This document shows, piece after piece, positions 1 through 4,790 of a stretch of DNA of 6,536 nucleotides (the stretch's first letter is position 1; each line of letters starts with the position of its first letter). The translations under genes and the position numbers were made by a program. Location of the stretch: NCBI GenBank assembly GCA_025363535.1, contig JANYDP010000536.1:1-6536 (forward strand). Reading direction: 5' to 3'. The notes beneath the pieces were generated by a model. That model was not told the DNA's origin, ran no database searches, and saw only the letters and a list, made by a program, of their open reading frames with translations. Source of the stretch: Verrucomicrobiota bacterium (lineage in GTDB: Bacteria; Verrucomicrobiota; Verrucomicrobiia; Limisphaerales; CAIQOK01).

Positions 1-871
1 AAACGCCTTCGGTAATGATCTCCGCCGCTGCGCTCGGCGTGGCCGCGCGCGCATCCGCGACAAAATCGCTGATGGTAAAATCAATCTCGTGGCCGACCGC
101 TGACACGACCGGCAGCGCCGATTCAAAAATCGCGCGGGCCACAACCTCCTCGTTGAACGCCCACAGATCCTCCAGCGAACCGCCGCCGCGCGTGACCAGG
201 ATCAAGTCAATTTCCGCTTTCCGCTTTCCGCTTTCCGCTTTTGCAAATTCATTCAGCATCCGCACCGCTTCCGCAATTTCCGCCGCCGCCCCCTGCCCTT
301 GCACGCGGCACGGCGCGAGGATGATTTCCAGACTGGGATCGCGCCGCTCGATGACATGCAGCACATCGCGAATTGCCGCCCCGGTAGGCGAAGTCACCAA
401 GCCGATGCGCTGCGGATAACGCGGCAGCGGACGTTTCCGCTCCTGCGCAAACAAACCCTCCGCCGCCAGCTTTTGCTTGAGCTGCTCGAACTTGATTTGC
501 AGCGCGCCGACGCCCTGCAACTCCACCGCACGCACGATGATCTGATATTGCCCGCGCGCTTCATAGACCGTCACGTCGCCTTGGAGCAGCACCTTCTGGC
601 CATCCGCGAGCAGATCGCGTTCGCCCGTGGCCGCGCCGCGAAACAGCACGCAACTCAACTGCGACCCGGCATCCTTGAGCGTGAAATACCGGTGACCGGA
701 ACTTTGCAATCGCAAGTTGGTGATCTCGCCGCTGACCCAGACCTGGCCGAGTTGTTTTTCGAGCAGCCGTTTGACTTGCGTCGTCAGTTCGGAGACGGAC
801 AAAACTTTCCGGGTGTCCTCCGCCGGAAACAGTTCACTGAAGTCCCATTGTGATTTGGTTGGCTTGCTCAT
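1..871 (-). CDS. xseA: Exodeoxyribonuclease VII large subunit (3' end missing)
   Basis: Catalytic subunit of exonuclease VII, which degrades single-stranded DNA from both ends to short oligonucleotides together with XseB in the cytoplasm. The visible 290 residues start at ATG 871 and run off the left edge; the family is usually about 400-450 aa, so the C-terminal coiled-coil region is missing. Residues ~23-118 form the N-terminal OB-fold ([11 protein letters not shown] at 44-54, HRYFTLKD at 60-67). The catalytic domain follows, with [16 protein letters not shown] at 155-170, [15 protein letters not shown] at 228-242, and [21 protein letters not shown] at ~259-279, whose GHExD and DxRAxTP residues are family hallmarks. 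Residues 212-220 are encoded by a heptamer repeat. No clear Shine-Dalgarno precedes the start. It lies 35 bp downstream of the methyltransferase stop on the same strand, so read-through transcription is plausible. xseB would be expected beyond the window. Identification is secure. Confidence 0.96.
   Translation of the reverse strand, partial: MSKPTKSQWDFSELFPAEDTRKVLSVSELTTQVKRLLEKQLGQVWVSGEITNLRLQSSGHRYFTLKDAGSQLSCVLFRGAATGERDLLADGQKVLLQGDVTVYEARGQYQIIVRAVELQGVGALQIKFEQLKQKLAAEGLFAQERKRPLPRYPQRIGLVTSPTGAAIRDVLHVIERRDPSLEIILAPCRVQGQGAAAEIAEAVRMLNEFAKAESGKRKAEIDLILVTRGGGSLEDLWAFNEEVVARAIFESALPVVSAVGHEIDFTISDFVADARAATPSAAAEIITEGV
211..238. repeat. Four tandem 7-bp repeats (TTTCCGC) inside xseA
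   Basis: Four perfect head-to-tail copies of TTTCCGC on the plus strand, read as GCGGAAA in the xseA sense, followed by the degenerate remnant TTTTGC. They encode residues 212-220 (AESGKRKAE) between the helix ending LNEFAK and the strand [11 protein letters not shown]. Seven bases are not a multiple of three, so loss or gain of a single unit would shift the frame; only steps of three units (21 bp, 7 residues) keep it. Confidence 0.93.
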
Positions 872-906
872 CTGATTCGGAATGATTAAGCCGCCAAGAA
901 GGAAAA

Positions 907-1896
907 TCAACCACGTCGCGACTTGGTAGGAACTTTCGTTCGATACGTCGTCGCCTTTTCTGCGAGCGTCATTGCCAACTGTTGCTTATCGGCGCGCTCG
1001 ATTGAGCCATACTCGCCGTTCATCTGAAGTTCCTGGCCGGTGAAATCGGGATATAACGCCGCCAGTCGCGGTATGGAACTTTCCGCCAGCTTGAAGTACT
1101 CACCGTCCAATTCAACTCCAACGGAATCATAGCCGACAGCTTCGGCGGCGGCGATGGTCGAACCGGAACCCATGAACGGATCAAGCACGGTACCTTCGCC
1201 AAGCGGAAGCAGCGTCCGCACGATGATCCGCATGAAATGCTGGGGCTTGAGGCACGGATGATTAGAGATGGCTTCCTCGCGGTTGGGTGTGCGTCCACTA
1301 GGAATTGAATCGGGCAAAGGCTTATCCACCGAGAGCCGGCGAAGTCCACCGGTCTTCCATTTGCGAAGGTTTTCGGCGACAGTTTTTTCTTCAATGGGTT
1401 TTCTGAAAAGCATCCACGGTTCGTAAGCTCCTTTGGGCGTCACGCAAACTTCTGGAAATTCTTTCTCTGCGTTCTTTGGCCGGTCCCCGCCCCGGAAGCT
1501 GAAATAAAGCCGCATGATGGCCGTGCGCACTTCGTAACCCGCCTCAACCATGGCACCTTGAACGAGATGCTGGAGAATTGGATGACCCGCCACGCAAACG
1601 TGCGCACCCGGCACAAGCGCAGGCAAAAGCGCTTTACCCCATTCATGGAAGAAACGTCGCTGCTCCAGCTTTTGGGCGTCCGTCAAAACCGTAAAACGAG
1701 GCAGCGGGTCACGCTGGCTGCCGCCGATGGTCGGGGGCAGACGCCACACACCGCCACGACCGGCGCGAAGTTTGGAAACTTCCTTTTCCGTAAACTCCAA
1801 AACACCGTAGGGCGGATCGGTACAGACAGCATGAAGGGAGTGCGGCTGGCATACGCGCAGCCACTCAAAACAATCCGCATGGTGAATCCGATACAT
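907..1896 (-). CDS. Beta-class site-specific DNA methyltransferase
   Basis: Transfers a methyl group from S-adenosylmethionine to the exocyclic amino group of adenine (less likely cytosine) in its target site, protecting host DNA from the partner nuclease. Counting from ATG 1896 (329 aa), motif IV is TDPPYG at 26-31, the variable target-recognition region lies at ~32-205, motif X is near [10 protein letters not shown] at 213-222, and the AdoMet-binding motif I is DPFMGSGST at 239-247 with VGVELD at 259-264. The order IV then X/I is the beta class, and DPPY rather than SPPY favours N6-adenine. The reading frame opens further up at TTG 1920 (337 aa). I prefer ATG 1896 because GGAT lies 6 nt upstream and a possible -10 box covers the TTG. 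The recognition sequence cannot be read from the protein. The next gene on this strand is xseA. Confidence 0.92.
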   Translation of the reverse strand: MYRIHHADCFEWLRVCQPHSLHAVCTDPPYGVLEFTEKEVSKLRAGRGGVWRLPPTIGGSQRDPLPRFTVLTDAQKLEQRRFFHEWGKALLPALVPGAHVCVAGHPILQHLVQGAMVEAGYEVRTAIMRLYFSFRGGDRPKNAEKEFPEVCVTPKGAYEPWMLFRKPIEEKTVAENLRKWKTGGLRRLSVDKPLPDSIPSGRTPNREEAISNHPCLKPQHFMRIIVRTLLPLGEGTVLDPFMGSGSTIAAAEAVGYDSVGVELDGEYFKLAESSIPRLAALYPDFTGQELQMNGEYGSIERADKQQLAMTLAEKATTYRTKVPTKSRRG

Positions 1897-1902
1897 TTGC
1901 TT

Positions 1903-1906
1903 ATCC
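1903..1906 (-). promoter_or_regulatory. Weak ribosome binding site for the methyltransferase
   Basis: GGAT on the minus strand, 6 nt before ATG 1896. It is short, but the alternative TTG at 1920 has no purine-rich site at all, so this helps decide the start. Confidence 0.35.
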
Positions 1907-1917
1907 AAAATGAGCTT

Positions 1918-1971
1918 CAACTATAGGCGAAAGACAATCAAGCGCGAAGTGTGTATCAGCTATGGGCGAAA
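1918..1971. promoter_or_regulatory. Pair of 15-bp direct repeats, candidate operator
   Basis: CAACTATAGGCGAAA at 1918-1932 and CAGCTATGGGCGAAA at 1957-1971 agree at 13 of 15 positions, both differences being A/G, with starts 39 bp apart. A weaker GCGAA core lies between them at 1944-1948. The left copy overlaps the candidate -10 box of the methyltransferase gene; the right copy covers the first codons of the nuclease gene. A protein bound at both could control both genes. Known controller-protein boxes are usually inverted repeats, so this layout is not the classic one. Regulation is inferred from position only. Confidence 0.4.
1920..1925 (-). promoter_or_regulatory. Possible -10 box for the methyltransferase gene
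   Basis: TATAGT on the minus strand matches the sigma-70 -10 consensus at 5 of 6 positions. Transcription would start near 1913, giving a leader of about 17 nt before ATG 1896. There is no good -35 hexamer at 16-18 bp spacing, as expected if the promoter needs an activator, but also expected by chance. The box lies inside the left copy of the direct repeat. Confidence 0.3.
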
Positions 1972-2867
1972 TGGACACCAAAGCAACTATCGGGCGGTTT
2001 ATTCGAAAACTCCGGGAACAAAAACAACTCACCCAACACCAGCTAGCCACCAAAACCGGCATCACCTACCAACATCTTTCCGGCATGGAGAACGGCCGCG
2101 AGAATTTCACGATTGATATTCTTGAATCTCTGGCTCGTGCGCTTGCCTATCCGTTACCACAATTGATTGCCGGGGCGTTTGCTCCTGAGTCAACCGCGTC
2201 TGGAATTACAGTTAACCATGACTACTTTCGCCCACAAGTTCCACTGCCGCCGGGCATGAAGACTTCCCACTTGGAGGCGGCAATGAATGCAACGCAAAGT
2301 ATCGTGGCTCGCATTAACGCCAACTTGCTCACCAGTGGAGCGAAGCCGCTGCCGGAATATATTCAAGGCAACAATTTTAGCGGACTTGTCTCTAATGTTT
2401 TCTGCGACGCGTTAAATGATCACTCGCCTTACAAACACAACTCCCACCAAGCTTATCCAGACCTCATCAATCCGACAGTAAAGACAGGCGGAAAGCCTGC
2501 TGGTTTGGAAATCAAATCTACAATTCAAATCGGCAAGGGCGGCGAGAGCCACAACGGCCACTCTGGCTGGCATCTCATCGCGTGCTTCCAAATCGAACCG
2601 CAAACGGGAAACGTTCGCTTCATTCATCTTATGTTCGCCGTGCTGAACGGACACAACCAACCCGAACCTGATTGGACTTACGTTGGCAGCAAAACCAACG
2701 CAACCACAGGCAGCCGCCGCACTGAGACTTACAACACAACGCTGGCGGGATTGACCAAGCTTCGTGACGGTTCTGTTTTCCTTGACCCAACAGCGATTAT
2801 TTTCAAGCGCTGGCGGCAAGGACGCAAGGGCGCTATTCCTTCTTACTCAATTTTTGCGAGTTCTTAA
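1962..2867 (+). CDS. Xre-type HTH fused to PD-(D/E)XK restriction endonuclease-like domain
   Basis: Probable restriction endonuclease of the module, carrying its own DNA-binding controller-like domain (301 aa). Residues ~8-65 form an Xre/C-protein helix-turn-helix: IRKLREQKQLTQHQLATKTG, the putative recognition helix around TYQHLSGMENG (35-45), then FTIDILESLARAL. A linker with a possible helix (~100-125) leads to a second domain with YPDL (165-168) and LEIKST (182-187). This gives P166-D167, 15 residues, then E183-I-K185, the spacing expected of a PD-(D/E)XK metal-dependent nuclease. GGESHNGHSGWH (193-204) and GSRRTETYNTTLAGLTKLRDG (~250-270) look conserved, but I do not recognise a named family. 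ATG 1962 is the first in-frame start; ATG 1971 (three residues shorter) is possible. No good Shine-Dalgarno is seen. The helix-turn-helix could serve target recognition instead of gene control. Its stop overlaps that of ymdB. Confidence 0.82.
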   Translation: MGEMDTKATIGRFIRKLREQKQLTQHQLATKTGITYQHLSGMENGRENFTIDILESLARALAYPLPQLIAGAFAPESTASGITVNHDYFRPQVPLPPGMKTSHLEAAMNATQSIVARINANLLTSGAKPLPEYIQGNNFSGLVSNVFCDALNDHSPYKHNSHQAYPDLINPTVKTGGKPAGLEIKSTIQIGKGGESHNGHSGWHLIACFQIEPQTGNVRFIHLMFAVLNGHNQPEPDWTYVGSKTNATTGSRRTETYNTTLAGLTKLRDGSVFLDPTAIIFKRWRQGRKGAIPSYSIFASS

Positions 2868-3643
2868 ACCGCTTCCGACACGCGTTCAATCTTCAGTGCC
2901 CGCCCGCTGGCATCCTCGATCTCAATCAAGCAGCCGTGCAGCATCACCCGGTTCTTGGCCACTTCAAACCGCGTCGGCATGCCGGTGAGAAAACGCCTGA
3001 TGATCGGCTCGATCTCACGGCCCAGACAGCCATCGTGCGGCCCGGTAAAACCCGCGTCGGTCAGATACGCCGTGCCGTTGGGAAAGATTTGTTCGTCCGC
3101 CGTCTGCACATGCGTGTGCGTGCCCACGACCGCGCTCACCTGCCCGTCGAGCATCCGTGCCAGCGCGATTTTTTCCGACGTCGCCTCGGCGTGAAAATCC
3201 ACGAAGATGATTTTCACCTGTTGCCGCAGGCGGTTCACCTTGTCGAGCGCCATGGAAAACGGATTCTCCATCGGCGGCATGAAGGTGCGGCCTTGCAAGT
3301 TCAGCACGGCGATGGGCGGCAGACCTTCCTTGGTAATCACCACGCTCCCCTGCCCGGCCGTGCCAGCGGGATAGTTGAATGGGCGCACAAAACGTTTCTC
3401 GTTCTCCAGCAGCTCAATCACATCCTTCTGATCCCACAGATGATCGCCGCTGGTGATGACATCCACGCCAGCATCAAAAATTTCGGCGGCGGTCGCGGGC
3501 GTGATGCCGTTGCCGCCTGCGGAGTTTTCGCCGTTGGCGATGACGAAGTGCAAACCGTGCTGCTCCCGCAACTTGGGCAGGAGTTGCGTGACCGCGCGCC
3601 GGCCCGGCTGTCCCACGATGTCGCCAATGAAAAGAAGTTTCAC
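2864..3643 (-). CDS. ymdB: YmdB-like metallophosphoesterase (TIGR00282 family)
   Basis: Cytoplasmic dinuclear-metal phosphodiesterase; the Bacillus subtilis homologue hydrolyses cyclic nucleotides and influences biofilm and motility decisions. From GTG 3643 the product has 259 aa, close to the family norm of about 260. Expected metal and active-site residues are D8 (FIGDIVG), E39 and N40 (NGEN), H68 (SGDHLWD), H151 (DFHAEATSEK), and H176 and H178 (GTHTHVQTAD); LTDAGFTGPHDGCLGR at 195-209 is also typical. Position 67 is Asp where the Bacillus and Deinococcus proteins have Asn. The frame opens upstream at TTG 3679, but homologues begin at the K-L-L-F-I-G-D strand, so GTG 3643 fits best; GTG 3652 is a second option. 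A G-run abuts the GTG, too close for an ideal Shine-Dalgarno. TAA at 2866-2864 overlaps the nuclease stop. The divergent neighbour is the DUF3500 gene, 69 bp away. Confidence 0.93.
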   Translation of the reverse strand: MKLLFIGDIVGQPGRRAVTQLLPKLREQHGLHFVIANGENSAGGNGITPATAAEIFDAGVDVITSGDHLWDQKDVIELLENEKRFVRPFNYPAGTAGQGSVVITKEGLPPIAVLNLQGRTFMPPMENPFSMALDKVNRLRQQVKIIFVDFHAEATSEKIALARMLDGQVSAVVGTHTHVQTADEQIFPNGTAYLTDAGFTGPHDGCLGREIEPIIRRFLTGMPTRFEVAKNRVMLHGCLIEIEDASGRALKIERVSEAV

Positions 3644-3712
3644 GCCCCCCACGTTAACGACGCGATGAGAACGGGCCAAGCGGTTTCGCTAACCCTGCCC
3701 AACACCGGGATT

Positions 3713-4774
3713 ATGTTTGCGTTCAAGCAACGGATGCGTTGTCCTTTGGCCATGCGCTTTCCCACGGCCCTTTTCACGGCGACCATGCTGTTGCTGCCCT
3801 TCACCACACCCCGAAGCTTCGCCCACAACGTCGGTGGAGAAATGGCCACGGCCGCCACGAACTTTCTCACCGCCCTCACGCCGGAGCAACGCGCGACGGC
3901 CATGTTTGAACTGCGCGATGAGGAACGGTTCAACTGGCACTTCATTCCGCGCGCCCGCAAAGGGCTGGCCTTTCGCGATATGACCTTTCCCCAGCAAACA
4001 TTGGCGCAAATCCTCATCATGACGCCGCTCAGTCACAGCGGTTATTCCAAAGCCGCGACGATCATGACCCTCGACCAGGTGCTTTACGAAATGGAAAACC
4101 ACGCCGCGCGCCGTGAACCCGGCCAATACTCCATTTCCATTTTTGGCACGCCGGGAAAAGACCCGTGGGGCTGGCGCATTGAAGGCCATCATCTCTCGCT
4201 CAACTTCACCATCGGCGGCGGCGACGTGGCGCTCACGCCGTCCTTCATGGGTTCCAATCCTGCCGAAGTGCGGAGTGGCCCGCGCGCGGGTCTGCGCGTG
4301 CTGGCGCGGGAGGAAGACCTTGCTCATGACTTGATGCAGTCATTGAATGAAAAGCAACGCGCTGTCGCGATCTACACCACCAATGCCCCGCGCGACATCA
4401 TCACCAGCACCAACCGCCACGTCACCGCGCTGATGCCGACGGGAATGACGGCCGCGCAGTTCACACCCGAACAACGCGGCGTGTTTATGGAACTGCTGCG
4501 CGAATATGTCTTCCGGTATCGCGATGAACTGGCGGAGACGGATTGGAAAAAGATCGAGCAGGCCGGGCCAGAACAATTGCACTTCGCCTGGGCCGGCGGA
4601 TTGGAGACGGGACAAGGACATTACTATCGCATCCAAGGCCCGACGTTCCTGATGGAGTACGACCAGACGCAGGACAATGCGAACCACATTCACACTGTCT
4701 GGCGGGATTTGGAAAATGATTTCGGCGAGGATCTGTTGCGGCAGCATTACGAGCAAGTGCCGCACGGGAAATAG
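3713..4774 (+). CDS. Secreted DUF3500 family protein, function unknown
   Basis: A 353-aa protein of the DUF3500 family, for which no biochemical role is known to me. The N-terminus is a likely Sec signal peptide: basic MRFP (14-17), a hydrophobic stretch ALFTATMLLLPF (19-30), and a possible cleavage near RSFAH-N (35-39); the mature protein would be periplasmic or extracellular. Family-like segments are NWHFIPRARKGLAFRDM (74-90), WGWRIEGHHLSLNFT (152-166), TPSFMGSNPAEV (175-186), HFAWAGG (290-296), GHYYRIQGPTFLMEYD (302-317), and NHIHTVWRDLENDFGEDLL (324-342). The His, Trp and acidic residues in these segments may bind a ligand or metal, which is speculation. Starts at ATG 3713, 3734 or 3752 are all in frame. 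The last gives the tightest signal peptide, while the first has GGGA close upstream. It is divergent from ymdB and convergent with the helicase, so it is probably transcribed alone. Confidence 0.88.
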   Translation: MFAFKQRMRCPLAMRFPTALFTATMLLLPFTTPRSFAHNVGGEMATAATNFLTALTPEQRATAMFELRDEERFNWHFIPRARKGLAFRDMTFPQQTLAQILIMTPLSHSGYSKAATIMTLDQVLYEMENHAARREPGQYSISIFGTPGKDPWGWRIEGHHLSLNFTIGGGDVALTPSFMGSNPAEVRSGPRAGLRVLAREEDLAHDLMQSLNEKQRAVAIYTTNAPRDIITSTNRHVTALMPTGMTAAQFTPEQRGVFMELLREYVFRYRDELAETDWKKIEQAGPEQLHFAWAGGLETGQGHYYRIQGPTFLMEYDQTQDNANHIHTVWRDLENDFGEDLLRQHYEQVPHGK

Positions 4775-4790
4775 CCGGTGAAACACCCGT

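Larger units (their letters stand above)
907..2867. other. Two-gene Type II-like restriction-modification module
   Basis: A beta-class DNA methyltransferase (minus) and a helix-turn-helix/nuclease fusion protein (plus) diverge from a shared intergenic region of about 41-65 bp. The divergent order matches controller-regulated Type II systems, but there is no separate controller gene; the helix-turn-helix sits on the nuclease. The module lies between ymdB and xseA. Hand counts give locally low GC in the nuclease gene (26 of 60 bases at 2341-2400 and 27 of 60 at 2461-2520, against 39 of 60 at 4201-4260 in the flank), but other stretches of the gene reach about 60%, so this is weak support for horizontal transfer. 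No integrase, transposase or clear flanking repeats were seen. Confidence 0.8.

Noticed and set aside
211..238. Short tandem repeat considered as a CRISPR fragment
   Set aside because: The units are 7 bp with no spacers and lie inside a coding frame; no Cas genes are nearby.
299..853. 184-aa open frame on the plus strand
   Set aside because: It lies wholly antisense to xseA, whose product has clear family motifs; the plus-strand product resembles nothing and reflects GC-rich codon bias.
2936..3712. Long plus-strand frame extending the DUF3500 gene upstream to a 612-aa product
   Set aside because: The extra 259 codons are antisense to ymdB and look random; the real protein starts at or after ATG 3713 with a signal peptide.
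3644..3712. Promoters in the ymdB/DUF3500 divergent gap, including TTGGCC and TAACGT at 17-bp spacing on the minus strand
   Set aside because: The -10 match is poor and the implied transcription start would fall at or past the chosen ymdB start codon; no convincing pair was found on the plus strand.
3689..4327. 212-aa open frame on the minus strand
   Set aside because: Antisense shadow of the DUF3500 gene, with a low-complexity, Arg/His-rich product.
4764..4790. Possible terminator between DUF3500 and the helicase (ACGGG/CCCGT arms, or GGTG-AAA-CACC)
   Set aside because: The stems are only 4-5 bp, mutually exclusive and without a T-run; too weak to call a terminator.
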